In this document: positions 20,840 through 31,543 of the stretch, piece after piece | How positions within the stretch are numbered: the first letter of the stretch is position 1 | Layout of the letters: each line of letters opens with the position of its first letter | Source: Zygaena filipendulae | Taxonomy: Eukaryota > Arthropoda > Insecta > Lepidoptera > Zygaenidae | Assembly: GCA_907165275.2 (NCBI GenBank) | Contig: OU015663.1 | Coordinates: 1,810,501 to 1,874,500 of the forward strand | Length of the DNA stretch: 64,000 nt | Reading direction: 5' to 3' | Program-made: the position numbers and the translations under genes | Notes under the pieces: model-generated | What the model was told of the DNA's origin: nothing | Database searches by the model: none | The model's input: only the letters and a program-made list of their open reading frames with translations

Positions 20840-21469
20840 GGGTACTTGCATGAAATTTTTTTTTCAGTCTATTTTAAAGATATATGGCCTACTTAGACAA
20901 AGCAAGAAAAAGAAAAAAAATATATGCATAAATTAATGAAATAGAGCGTTTCAAAGTTCCTACTTTAGACTTTACCGCCGAAACGCGGAATGACGTCACT
21001 TGTTCAAAATTACGCCTTATTAATCTGTGATAGAAATGTCACTTTCGCATTGACAGGGTCATGCGACATTGACAGACAGATAACTTCAATGTCAAAAAGC
21101 GAAATTAAGGTTGAACTGTGTCGAGTTACTTCCAAAAGTTCCAGTAAAGAATCGAAATGCATCTTACGGATGCATTTTAAAGTAAAAAACTTCAGAAAAT
21201 GGAAAATATGCGTTGACTGTATGCACTTAGTTTCTTTTGCCTTCTCTGAAAGAGGTACATCTTTCCTAAAAAAAATAAAAGTGACGTCATGTGTTAAGCG
21301 TGGCTGTGATTGGTGTTTCGTTGCAACGTTCCGTTTCACAAAATTAAAAGTTGAATATTTCGGAAACTATTGAATTTTTTTTAGTAAATCTTTCACGATA
21401 ACGCTTTTCTAAGGCTCTATTTTTGAAATATTGACACAATTTCTTATTATAAATTTCATGCAAGTACCC
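20840..21469. mobile_element. 630-bp TA-flanked DNA element with an open frame
   Basis: Perfect 19-bp terminal repeats GGGTACTTGCATGAAATTT, flanked by TA (20838-20839 and 21470-21471). The interior holds a 127-codon plus frame (20990-21373) overlapped by a 109-codon minus frame, neither with a transposase motif I recognise. TGACGTCA occurs at 20991-20998 and 21282-21289. Best read as a non-autonomous Tc1/mariner-like element; a degraded coding relic is possible. Confidence 0.8.
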
Positions 21470-21471
21470 TA

Positions 21472-22340
21472 TTGTTTCAAAAAGTTAAATTAAGTGCCAC
21501 TTGGTTTGAGAAAATACGGTTCGTACTGTACAAAAAATAGTAAATATATATGGCAATTTTGTAACGTGGCGGCGGCGGTAGCTACCCGCTATGGTATATA
21601 GGTATACGTATGGTATGGTCCTGCATCATTTTGATTTAGTACCTATTTATTTAAAAAAATATCTATTTTTTCCACTCCATTTTGACATTTATTTTTGAAG
21701 AAGGAGCAGTTGGGAAAGATTACCGTAATTATGTTCGCACTGCTGAGTTTTTATAGGACCTTATACCTTCCAATTAATATTGCTTAACGTAGGTACCTAG
21801 TCTTCTAGATAGTGGTAGCGCTATTAAAATTTTAAGAGATCGATTTTCAACTACTACATCTAATTTTCAACACAGACGACATTGGATGCAATTTAAGGTG
21901 TCACGTTCTATTAGATTTTCAACTTCATTTGAAGTAGCAATCACAACTCTAAGACAGACAATTTCGGTTTATCTGAACAAGCCGATTGAATGTTCAAAAG
22001 AAACCGAATCCTTTTGTACAAGATGTAATTGAAAACTCTTCTCTCGATAGAGTCTTAACTTAAACAAAATAATTTAAATCAAAATTAGGGTATTTAAACT
22101 AATTGCATTTGATTATAAATAATAAGTTAATGTAACGATTAATATAGCTGAAATCTTTTTTTTTTCAAACGATTTTCTCGACACATTAAATATCCAAAAA
22201 TAACCAAGCTTTTAAACTATTTTAAATAACAAAAATAAATGACCAAACCAAAGTAAAGTTTTATTTCTGTTGGCTGAATAAATGAATAAATGAATAATAA
22301 AAATAAATAAATATCTACATTTAACAATAAAAGATAAAAA
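21472..22340. other. No recognisable feature
   Basis: AT-rich DNA. The right side (22270-22320) is an (AAAT)-like low-complexity run. Confidence 0.4.
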
Positions 22341-22700
22341 TAGTACATTGTTATCCTAGGGGTGAAAGTAACCCTCGATCTATTGGCCAAACCCCGTCTC
22401 GGGACTAAATAAGTCTTTCTCCCGAGGATAACACTGTGCCTTTCATTACGAATGCAAGGAAAGTCAAAATAAAAATAGGAATTAGCTAAAGAAAAAAATG
22501 AGTGAATTTTATTTTACATAAATCAACCATTAGGTGTGCTACTGGCCAGTAAGTATGCCCCCTATGACATAAAAAAAACTTGAGTTTCTGCAGTATCCAG
22601 CTGTCAGTTTAAAGCGATTCTCCCTAGGGCTGAAAAGTGTTACTTTCAACCCGCTTCTCAGGCAACTTCAGACCTACTTTCCGAGTATGAGTAATGAAAA
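22341..22700 (+). repeat. E-family repeat copy 2
   Basis: Fold-back left part: TTATCCTAGGGGTGAAAG pairs imperfectly with CTTTCTCCCGAGGATAA. Then come a captured LINE-F tail (22527-22579, GCCCCCTATGACAT plus A8) and a right part with TCTCCCTAGGGCTGAAAAGT. It matches 51610-51964 closely, so the capture predates amplification. Confidence 0.7.
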
Positions 22701-22734
22701 AATATTTTGGTTGGTTAATGGTTGGTGGTAACTC

Positions 22735-22921
22735 GCGTCAATTTCGGTGTTCCGCAAGAAATTCCGGAATAAAAAGTAAGTAAGTACCTATCCCTGTGAT
22801 CTTCTCCGTACCTCAGATAACGTGTATGCAAAATTCCATGATGATCGGCTGAGTCGTTAAGGCGTGAAATCATAGCAAACAAACAAACTTACATTCGCAT
22901 TTAATTCAGGATTTATATACA
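22735..22921 (-). mobile_element. Helitron Hel-A, terminus lost
   Basis: Starts inside the 3' module (CTCGCGTCAATTTCGG), body AACGTGTATGCAAAATTCCA and TGAGTCGTTAAGGCGTGAAA. Ends TTCAGGA before T. Confidence 0.7.
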
Positions 22922-23164
22922 TAGTTTAAGTTAAGATAGTTCGTATCGCTTTCGTGAACTACTCAACACTAATCTCTGAAACCTTTCGATGTTCAGTTTG
23001 AACTTAGTTTTAACTGAAGGTATAATATTACATACTGTAGATAAATTATATAGCACGAACAAGTTGCTCACTACAGTATCAGTGTGGACGTAACTTTGGG
23101 TGACTGTTATATTATGATAGATCATTAGTAAACTATACTAATATTTTTAGAAAGAAAAGATTTG

Positions 23165-23315
23165 ATTATATATTTCTTTGTCTGTAATGGATAAGCTCAA
23201 AAACCACTTTACAGATTAAAAAAAATTCTTTCACTTAGGAAGCTAGTGTTCTTGAGTGATATAGGGCACTTTTTATCCAGGAGTTCCCACGGGAACTCCG
23301 AAACTGTGGGAGATC
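23165..23315 (+). mobile_element. Helitron Hel-D, truncated
   Basis: Shows AAATTCTTTCACTTAGGAAG and ATAGGGCACTTTTTATCC, the GGAGTTCCCACGGGAACTCC hairpin, then GTGGGAGATC. The terminal CTAG is replaced at the next element's boundary. Confidence 0.6.
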
Positions 23316-23321
23316 TATGTA

Positions 23322-23554
23322 CAGTGGGTCACTTAGACAAGTAAGTATACCATCATGTGAAATTTATACTTTTTGTAAAACGTCTGTATGACGTTGTAAG
23401 TAGCCGTTTTTGCAGCTCCAAGCTCCAAATTCCAATGCAAGCGAAAAACGAATATTGGAACTGCAAAAATAGCAACTTATAACGTCATAGGTATAGACGT
23501 TTTACAAAAAGTATAAATTTCACAAGGTGGTATACTTGTCTATGTGGCCCACTG
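23322..23554. mobile_element. Fold-back TA-flanked MITE (233 bp)
   Basis: CAGTGGGTCACTTAGACAAG at left and its near-complement at right, flanked by TA (23320-23321 and 23555-23556). The inverted arms extend roughly 90 bp each, through ATACTTTTTGTAAAACGTC, leaving a short centre. The TA duplication and CAGTGGG ends fit a mariner-type MITE. Confidence 0.85.
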
Positions 23555-23777
23555 TACCTGTAAATATTTCATTAAAATTGATTTTTTTTTCCGGTGTGTT
23601 TTACATACAGGACGTTTAAGATTAAACAAGGGACGTGTCAAAGGATATTCAATATTCGATTCTTTCCTCAAATATAAATAAAAATAAATAAATATAAATT
23701 TTACTTGGAAATTGCATGCAGTTTGCACCTGTTAGTATAGTGACACTTATCCTATTATTCGATGCTAATTTGTTTTT

Positions 23778-23840
23778 TTACTGTAAGTGTTAGTGTTTAC
23801 TATGTTGGTGTAACTTTTAAATAAATAAATAAATAAATAT
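23778..23840 (+). mobile_element. Probable retroelement 3' tail, (AAAT)n
   Basis: TGTTGGTGTAACTTTTAAAT followed by about five AAAT units. The rest of the element is unrecognised. Confidence 0.35.
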
Positions 23841-23842
23841 CT

Positions 23843-24637
23843 AAAATGTTGAAAAACAATGAAAATTTAGCGCGTTAGTTGCCGACAATCTAACTGTTGA
23901 CATCATTAGGATTATTGAACGCGCCTTTATTTTGTATTGCCGTTGAAGCGCAATCAAATTTAATGTAATAGTTATCCGTGTATGAACCCAAGTTTTTATT
24001 TACGGTTTTCTCTGTGACTTATCAATACTTTTTTAATAATATTTTTAGTATGTTCGCACGAATTATCAAGGGCTTCAATATTCTTTTCATTGACCCTTAC
24101 ACCCTGTATAATGTTCAGCGGTTACGAGATGACATGTAACATAAAATACATACCTACACACAAATCTCGTGAATAATTCGAGTGAAAATGTATATATATA
24201 TATATACAATACATATAGAATAACATAAATTTGTCATAAAAGCCCAACATCAGAAGCCCAAGTGTAGAAATCAAATTATGACGGTCCGTTAACACTCGTG
24301 TTTTCAATCCAACAAACTTGTCGCAACACTTATTGGGTTACTTAACTGAAGTAAGAAAGCGCTTTGAAGTTTGCCGCCTCCACTCGGAGCACTTTATACT
24401 CGTATTTCTTGCCCGCGTGCCGCGATTTCTGCTGAGAATGTAAACTCAGAATCGTGCCTCGGAGTATTGTTTGGAATCAGCTGGTAGGTTTGTTGTGGAC
24501 AAAAAGCACTCCCCGAAGTGTTTTTACGCTGCACACTTTTGTATTCTAGGTTTTCGAATGGCCTTTTCAAACTCTAAAATGTTAATGGGCGAGTTGGATC
24601 GTAATAGAAAGTAATTTCGGCACAAATTCTTACTATA
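23843..24637. other. No recognisable feature
   Basis: Unique-looking. Includes a (TA)n run at 24190-24206 and a slightly GC-richer block at 24360-24480. Confidence 0.4.
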
Positions 24638-24840
24638 TCCTTACTAATATTATGAACGCGAAAGTTTGTAGGTATAGATGCATGGATATTTGTTACTTTC
24701 ACGCAAAAACTAGTGAATGGATTTTAATAAAACTTAACAATAATATAGCCTATAGGTACATCAGAATAACACATTTTTACTCCCGGGATTTCCCCGGAAT
24801 CTCCGAAATCAACGCGGGTGTCACCGCAGGGAAAAGCTAC
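24638..24840 (+). mobile_element. Helitron Hel-A, full length
   Basis: TCCTTACTAATATTATGAACG after A. The body ACGCAAAAACTAGTGAATGG is followed by CCGGGATTTCCCCGGAATC and a terminus mutated to CTAC. Confidence 0.8.
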
Positions 24841-24950
24841 TATTATAAATGCGAATGTGAGTGTGTTTGTTTGTTAAGCTTTCACGCCTTGACGACACTC
24901 GTCATTAAATTATGCATACATAGGTACACATTGTCAGGGTGGCGGCAGAT
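24841..24950 (+). mobile_element. Helitron Hel-A, 5' half, abutting previous copy
   Basis: TATTATAAATGCGAATGTGA, GTTTGTTAAGCTTTCACGCC and GTACACATTGTCAGGG. It is joined head to tail with the preceding copy; the 3' module is missing. Confidence 0.65.
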
Positions 24951-25056
24951 TTTCAATTTAAAGGTCGTATAGCTTGGTGGTGGTGGTTGATATTTTTTGT
25001 AAATATTATTTTTTAAATTACTATTTATGAAAATATCATTAAAACGATACTATTTA

Positions 25057-25134
25057 ACGACTGAGTCGTTAAGACGCGAGATCTTAAAAAACGAACAAAC
25101 AAATAACTAAAATTAGCATTTGTAATATTATGGA
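25057..25134 (-). mobile_element. Helitron Hel-A, 5'-end fragment
   Basis: GACTGAGTCGTTAAGACGCG, an ACAAACAAATAA run and TTTGTAATATTATGGA before T. Confidence 0.6.
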
Positions 25135-25240
25135 TCTAAAATAATTTTAATATTTGAAACCTATTTACATATTTTTGTTTTTCCAACCATTACAGGCTCC
25201 TAATGTTGACTCCGCAAGCATAAAGGTTGAAATCTGTCCA

Positions 25241-25470
25241 GCGGAGCTAGGATGCGCAACATGATAAAATTTTATCGAGCCATTTTATCGATTCTCGTCG
25301 ACATAATATATCGTTTTGTCTACCAGTGGTAAAAAATGTTTAACCGAATCTAGTCTTAACTCAATACCCCACTACTGCACTTTTTTGCTTGGACGCCCAC
25401 AAATATTTGTCGTGTCGACAATTTTATCTTTCGTTCGATAAACATATCATGTTGCGCATCCTAGCTCCGC
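25241..25470 (-). mobile_element. MITE-D copy 2, intact
   Basis: 230 bp with 20-bp perfect terminal inverted repeats GCGGAGCTAGGATGCGCAAC, each followed by an ATGATA-type string. The subterminal block contains the palindrome GATAAAATTTTATC. No clear flanking duplication. Confidence 0.85.
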
Positions 25471-26127
25471 ATTACCTTAAAATGTGAGGTGATAAGCCCC
25501 CCTCTATATGAGCACACCTTAATGAAATTATATAAACTATATTTTAAAATTCCAAACTCAGGTAAAAAGTGTTTGTTTGAAATTTTTAATAGGGAACAAA
25601 ATGTGGGGGAAAAAAGACAGACTCAGGGAGTAAGGCGAGGAACGTGCTCTAAAACCTGTGGGAAATATTTGCAGTCTATATTTTCTCGGTAGTAGGTAGT
25701 ACTAGACTAGAAAATAAAGACTACGAGTATTCCCAGTACTGTTATCAACCTGTTTTTAGGTACACACTTTAATGTAGCAAACAAACGTGTCCTGATAGAT
25801 ACGCCACGGTGGAAAATTGAAAAAAAAAAAAATATTATATACATATAATATATCTTTGCTAGAAAAAATAAAGCTTCTGTTGAAATTTTTTTTATGAAAT
25901 ATTGTAGGATATACTGAAAGACAGGTTGGTGATCGTTAAAAGCAACTAGTCTCTGAATGAAATAAATAAGTAATAAGTATTTAAGACAAAATGTTATATA
26001 ACTTAATTGTTTCGACTATTCGTTACTTACCTTAGTTTATTTTCGGATCGGTAACTTTTATTTTATTAGTTTTTATAGGCTCAAAACAATATTTTAGTAA
26101 AAGTTTCAAAAATTGTTAATCTATCTA
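25471..26127. other. No recognisable feature
   Basis: Unique-looking AT-rich DNA with no plausible coding frame. Confidence 0.4.
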
Positions 26128-26338
26128 TCCTACTAATATTATAAACGCGAAAGTTTGTAAGTATGTATGGATGGATGGATGTTTGTTACTCTTTTACGCA
26201 AAAACTACTGAATGGATTTAAATGAAACTTTACAATAATATGGCTTATACATCAGATTAACACATAGGGTACTTTTTATCCCGGAATTCCCGCGGGAGCT
26301 CTGAAATTCATGCGGGTGAAACCGCGAGGCACAGCTAG
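26128..26338 (+). mobile_element. Helitron Hel-A, full length
   Basis: TCCTACTAATATTATAAACG after A. Contains (GGAT)n, ACGCAAAAACTACTGAATGG, hairpin CCGGAATTCCCGCGGGAG and terminal CACAGCTAG. Confidence 0.9.
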
Positions 26339-26894
26339 ATTATAATATTTTGACTAAAATAAAATATTATTATGTAGGTAGCCACACCTATCTAACAAAT
26401 TCGATAAAGTTTAATAAATTCGAATTTCTTGCTTTTTGCTTTTTTTAATAAAACGTGAAACCTGTGAAACATCCGATTCCTACATCTACAAAAGCCTATC
26501 TTCAGCTTCGAAAGTTTAAAGCGTGAGTAATATTATATTTGAATTTCGCACGCGAGCCCATTTTCCGTATCGTCAGATTTGTGGTGTACGGAACCAGCCT
26601 CCGTGCCTTGGCACTAGAGCTGGCGTTTTAGCTTAAAATATAATATGTTGAGCACGTCACGGGTACCTACTAACCTATGCAATATGTACATTGTGTAGGG
26701 ATATGTGTATATATTATTATACAGTGTGGAAACGTGTTCGTTCCTCCAAATTTGGATCCGGGCCAATCTCGTGCGGATCGTAAAGAGCGCTGAGCACTAT
26801 CGATACATCATCTCGTGCCGTTGAATATATAAATCGAAACAAGTTGAATAAGACACTTTCATTTTGATTGTTTTCCTCGTAATTGTTTTTTTTA
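26339..26894. other. No recognisable feature
   Basis: AT-rich DNA with a moderately GC-rich patch at 26570-26630. Nothing recognised. Confidence 0.4.
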
Positions 26895-27054
26895 TCCTTA
26901 CTAAAATATTATAAATGCAAAAGTAAGTTTGTTCGTGTATTTCACACCTTAACGGCTTTGCATGCACATTGTCAGGGTTACACAGAAGGACATAGGGTAC
27001 TTTTTATCCCGGAATTCTCGCGGGAACTTCAAAATTACCGCGGGGAATAGCTAG
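26895..27054 (+). mobile_element. Helitron Hel-A, shortened
   Basis: TCCTTACTAAAATATTATAA after A, ending GGGGAATAGCTAG before T. Bases missing between the TTAACGGCTTTG and GCATGCACATTG blocks make it about 40 bp shorter than full length. Confidence 0.85.
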
Positions 27055-27061
27055 TGTTATA

Positions 27062-27452
27062 CAGAGTGTCTCGTAAATCGACGTCAAGCCAGAACCAGGT
27101 GATAGACTAAGTCATAACAGCTGTTAACAGAAAAATATAAAAATCTTTGCTCTGCCTATAAAAAAAAGGACAGTCATTAAAAACAGACGAAAACAATAAT
27201 TTTGAAAAGTCCATTGGCAAAAACTTAAATGTTTAAGCAGTAGTTTTCAGTAACAATATTCAGGATTACATAATAAGAAAAAAATTGAAAAAAAGTTAAG
27301 GTTTGTAGCAACAGGAGTTAAAGAACCATCGCAGAGTGTAAATTTTTATAATTTTTATAAATTTCAATTATTTTTTTTTTACATTTTTCTATTAAGTTGT
27401 GACTTAGCTTATCACCCGGTTCTGGCTTAACGTAGATTTACGGGACACCCTG
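27062..27452. mobile_element. MITE-J copy 1 (TA-flanked, 391 bp)
   Basis: Termini CAGAGTGTCTCGTAAATCGA and TTTACGGGACACCCTG, flanked by TA on both sides. The inverted repeat extends past GCCAGAACCAGGTGATAGAC (about 55 bp). A second copy is at 59951. Tc1/mariner-like by ends and TA duplication; no coding capacity. Confidence 0.85.
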
Positions 27453-27454
27453 TA

Positions 27455-27900
27455 TAACAAAGTCGCTTCCCGCCGTCGCTCAATAGATCTTTTAAACTGT
27501 GAGGTTCGTGGTAGTAATCCTCGGCTAGCTCAAATAAAATAAAATAAAATCGTAAAATAAAATTTATTGAGAGACAAATAATTTAGATGTTGATTGAGCC
27601 GAATCTGGAATTGAAGTCGCTAGTAAAATACAAAATGAGAATACAAAAATTATTTGAAATTTATAAAAAGAATATTAATAGAATATAAAAAAGAACTTAT
27701 CTTAAAAATAAAAAGTAATACAAATGAGGCTGGATATCGTAACGAGTGGCATACGGCCGCCTCGTTACAAAACTACGCAACGGATCTTGATGCGGTTTTC
27801 AGCGATAGATAGAGTGGTTTAAGAGGAAGGGTTATACGTATAGTTTATACCTACTGAAATTCTCGCGGGAACTCAGAAACTTAATTACGCGGGTACCTAA
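27455..27900 (+). mobile_element. Helitron Hel-C split by a LINE tail
   Basis: Left part: ACAAAGTCGCTTCCCGCCGT. Right part from 27766: AACTACGCAACGGATCTTGA then TTCTCGCGGGAACTC and a degraded GGTACCTAA end. The two flank the LINE fragment at 27532-27765. Confidence 0.65.
27532..27765 (-). mobile_element. LINE 3'-end fragment with (ATTTT)n tail
   Basis: On minus, CGAGGCGGCCGTATGCCACT leads through AT-rich sequence to AATAAATTTTATTTTACG and an ATTTT-repeat tail (plus 27532-27560). It has inserted into a Hel-C copy. Confidence 0.55.
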
Positions 27901-27987
27901 AATTGCATTGAATTTTTGTATACAGAAAAGGAAATAGGTATGATGTTGATTGACCATCTCCATCAATTTTACGAAATGGGTACGACC

Positions 27988-28186
27988 TCTATACTAATAT
28001 TATAAATGTGGAAATTTGGATGGATGGATGGACGTTTGTTACTCAATCACGCCAGAACGGCTGATCGGAATTAGATGGAATTTGGCAGAGAGATAGAATA
28101 TAGTCTGGAATAGGATATAGGGTACTGTTTATCCCGGAATTCTCGCGGGAACTCCGAAATTAACGCGAAGGAAATCGTGAAGGAAA
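27988..28186 (+). mobile_element. Helitron Hel-A, terminus decayed
   Basis: TCTATACTAATATTATAAATG, body TCACGCCAGAACGGCTGATC, hairpin GGAATTCTCGCGGGAACTCC. The 3' end is mutated (CGTGAAGGAAATA). Confidence 0.75.
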
Positions 28187-29071
28187 TATATAAATCTTTT
28201 AAATTTTGAATTTGGATTTCAACGGCCGTCCTGTATAATATCCCTAAGGAATGTAAAGATATACGAGCCAGCACTCGTAAGATATGTATTCTCACAATAT
28301 TATAGAGAGGAGATTAGTTTGACCTATTTCTGCTTGCGATTCTATTTGATTCAAATAATTTCGGCTGGAATTAGGTTTTTACAGAATATTTTTTTCATTC
28401 AGGTTAAATTTATGTTTGTAGTTTGGTTGATTTCATGGTAAATTTTCTAGTTGCACTTCGTCGCTGTCTGATTTCTTCTAATTAGACGATTGAAATTCAA
28501 ATAGATTTTGTTTTTCATTCATTGATTTGATCTTTGACATGACAACAAGCGTAGTTTAACCTACGTGTCACCCTTTCAACCGAAAGGTTTCAATTACCAA
28601 AAACCTTGAAGCATTTCAGTTTGCTTAAAAGTAGGTGAATAAAATACCGATTTCCATCGTTCTAATTTCAAAATCATTAACCGTATACAAGTGCGTTTTT
28701 TATTACGAAAATTTCAATACAAAATTTATCTACAGCAAGGTTTGTCCATAAACATTTTTTTTGTATTTAAAGAATATAATAAATGCTATAAAATATATTC
28801 TCTATAGCGAGCCACTCAAAAACCCGCCTTCATTACTCCACGCGTTCATTTTGAGAACAGTCCGTGACCTACATGCTGAATTGGTGCGTGGTCCAATTAA
28901 GAGACAAAACAAAAAAAAAATGGTCGGGAAACGAAGTTCATCACGCCCTTTCTTCAACATGAATTTAATGGTATGGTGGGGGTATCTATTCATGTATAAA
29001 AGTAATGCTGTTTAATTTGGGGCTTTGTATTCTTTGTATTTGTGTCAGGTGGATTAAGGTAAACAAATAAA
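28187..29071. other. No recognisable feature
   Basis: Unique-looking AT-rich DNA. Frames at 28761-29015 on both strands overlap and are likely chance. Confidence 0.4.
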
Positions 29072-29284
29072 TTCTGCATACACGTTATAAGGAGTACAGA
29101 GTAGAACATAGGGTACTTTTTATCCCAGAATTCCTGCGGAAACTTCGAAATTAAGGCAGATGAAATTGCATTAAATTTGGCATACTTTGTTAGAGGTATA
29201 AAAAAGATATAGGGTACTTTTATCCCGGAATTCCCACAGGATCTCCCAAATTAACGCGGGTGAAACCATCGGGAACAGCCGATG
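29072..29284 (+). mobile_element. Helitron Hel-A, two 3' modules, 5' truncated
   Basis: First module: TACACGTTATAAGGAGTACA, ATAGGGTACTTTTTATCCCA, GGCAGATGAAATTGCATTA. A second module repeats from GGCATACTTTGTTAGAGGTA to GTGAAACCATCGGGAACAGC. Both run in the same direction. Confidence 0.65.
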
Positions 29285-30070
29285 ATTTCATAAAAAGAGA
29301 TTTTCATTGATCTGTAAATCGTCCATCTCCTACGATTTGTGCTGCAATGTCTTAGAGAGGGCATTGTAGTATGCATACAACGTGCTTTTGTACTCCCCTC
29401 CTCTAAAGCGCTCAGTAGGCAGCGCTGAGCCGTCTGCGGGGTGACCGGACTACGTACACATGCCTTTCTGTTACGAACATAATATACCTACATACAGGTG
29501 TGTGTGAATCACATCCTTTTATATTCCAAACTATTTGTTTATTTTATTAAAAAAACGGCGTTTAGAATGGCGCAATTAGTAGAGTGAATTTCAGTCGAAA
29601 GTAGGTTAAGATTAAAAGAGTGTGAAGAGAAAAAAGAACATGAAAGTTGGTTCAGTGTTTGGCAGCTGTATAAAATTTAACAGCATTCGTTTCTATTAGA
29701 TCGTTTTCTTCACTATTTACTACTGAAGTTTTTATATTATGGTCACATATTTTTATAGATTTGCAAAGAAACTTTACGTTTTGATTTTGATTTTATAAAT
29801 TGCAATATTATTATTGACTCACAAAAAGTCAACCACAAAAACTGATAAAAAGACTTTATTAACAATTCTATTTTGTAAAATTGTAAGGTCGTTTAGCCGT
29901 AGGCCGTCTGAGTGTCACGGAGATGTTTGGCAGAGGACTTTGTCCAGACGTGAATGTCTGTCGGATGGTATGACTATAAGGATAACGTTTTTTAAAATAA
30001 AATTTTTCATTAAAATATTAGTTTTATCTGAGTAAATTATATTATGTAAATTACGCGGGACTTGAACTTT
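29285..30070. other. No clear feature; possible LINE-tail remnant
   Basis: At about 29925-29965, TTGGCAGAGGACTTTGTCCA resembles the 3' end of lepidopteran LINEs (GAGGCCTTTGTCCAGCAGTG type). It is too short and diverged to be firm. Confidence 0.3.
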
Positions 30071-30071
30071 A

Positions 30072-30150
30072 AATTCGCGAATGTACTGCCTTGACTGCCG
30101 CAAATGTACTAGGTAACTGTAATGTCTTTTGATTTAGTTTAATTTCTTTA
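30072..30150. repeat. 79-bp direct repeat, unit 1
   Basis: AATTCGCGAATGTACTGCCT through GTTTAATTTCTTT. It recurs at 31151-31229 with one substitution. Confidence 0.9.
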
Positions 30151-30259
30151 TTTAGTAAATCTAAAAACTTTATCTGAGTAAAGTTCTTATGAAGAGAAAA
30201 ATTGGATAGTTGTTTAAAAAAAAATGCGAATGTCACTTTTGTTGACATTGACAACTTTA

Positions 30260-30389
30260 CCGATCATCACAAAATTTTGCGTACAATATATTGCCAGAGG
30301 TACAGAAAAGGACGTAGAATATACTTTTAGCCTAGAATTCCCGTAAAACTTCCGAAATCGACGCGAGTAAAACCGCGGGAAATAGCTTG
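30260..30389 (+). mobile_element. Helitron Hel-A, 3' half
   Basis: CCGATCATCACAAAATTTTG, ATTGCCAGAGGTACAGAAAA and a mutated terminus AATAGCTTG. The 5' half is missing. Confidence 0.65.
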
Positions 30390-31150
30390 TTAGATATAAT
30401 ATCTTCGCAGTGTGATGACGAGATTAAAAATGAGCCAAGCCACGTGCATAAAACTACTCAAGAACTTTCAGCAGCTACGTCCGTAGAACGTTATAGCCAA
30501 AAGTCTTTCTCAGCAACCTTCGCGCTTTATATGCCAGTAATAAAATAAGTGTCGACTGGCGAAGTACCCGCCAAATTAATATGTCACACCGGCTGGAGCC
30601 ACCCGCGCTTCGAAACGGCGAAAGAAAGAGACGCCACTATGTCAAAAGTGGCCGCCGTCTTTATCCGACGTGCTGTATTTAATCCACAACTCGAACTGCA
30701 TATTGTCTTGTAGATAGTTTTATCGTTCGGAAACCCGTCAACTCACCGCCTTTCTAGAGTGGCGTGTATTTTATGAGGTATAAAATGTACAGGATCTTCA
30801 ATTTTCATTAAGTTTTTGTAGCGGCCCCAAGTCAGTTTCATTTTATGTGACACGAGTATAGAGTTAAAACACTGTTAACTACAGAGTGCTTATTCTGAAA
30901 TAGACTGGGAGTTTAAGTACAAATTATTTTTTTTATTGACACACAAAATTCCTTGATTTTTGCGAGGAGCGCCATTTTTGTGATATGCTTGAAAGAAAAC
31001 AAATTGTTTAAGCCCTTCTTGATATTTCAAGCGCTGCAAAGCTTGCGCTCACTGTAGTCATAAGTAACCATTGAAAAAGTAGTCTGTACCTAAATTTTTG
31101 AGAAATCTATCCTTAAATGCAACAAAAATACAAATTAGGGACATTATTCA
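30390..31150. other. No recognisable feature
   Basis: A moderately GC-rich patch at 30540-30680 (including GCCACCCGCGCTTCGAAACG) is not shared with repeats here. No coding frame is convincing. Confidence 0.4.
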
Positions 31151-31229
31151 AATTCGCGAATGTACTGCCTTGACTGCCGCAAATGTACTAGGTACCTGTA
31201 ATGTCTTTTGATTTAGTTTAATTTCTTTA
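31151..31229. repeat. 79-bp direct repeat, unit 2
   Basis: Same sequence as 30072-30150 except one base (TAGGTACCTG versus TAGGTAACTG). Flanks differ immediately outside. Confidence 0.9.
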
Positions 31230-31296
31230 AAATAGATCATTTATAGTCATTGCAAAGTTCTCAGACAATCTGAATAGTGTTAACAACAAAGGTTAA

Positions 31297-31543
31297 ATGA
31301 GAAAATAATAGTAGATTATACACCAAGGGGATAAAGCACTGTTTTATGTCACGGGCGCTACATTGAATCCTGAACATAACGAAGGACTCCAAATTTAACT
31401 CCCGAGCGCAGCGAGGGTGTTATAAGTTAATTCCCGACCAAAGGGAGGGAATTAAGATTGAGTCCTGAGTGCAGTGAGGGATTCAAGCGCCCAAGAAAAA
31501 AACAGTTTTATCCCTGTGGTGTATACTCTACTTTTCTCACATA
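31297..31543. mobile_element. Fold-back MITE O (247 bp)
   Basis: Left arm ATGAGAAAATAATAGTAGAT, TATACACCAAGGGGATAAA, GGGCGCTACATTGAATCC. Right arm GGGATTCAAGCGCCC, TTTATCCCTGTGGTGTATAC, CTTTTCTCACAT. The imperfect inverted repeat spans about 60 bp per side. Single copy here. Confidence 0.75.

Noticed and set aside
27062..27452. Autonomous mariner transposon
   Set aside because: The ends and TA flanks fit, but 391 bp cannot encode a transposase and no frame is present.
30072..31229. LTR pair of a small TRIM-type element
   Set aside because: Units lack TG...CA ends, a primer binding site and a flanking duplication.
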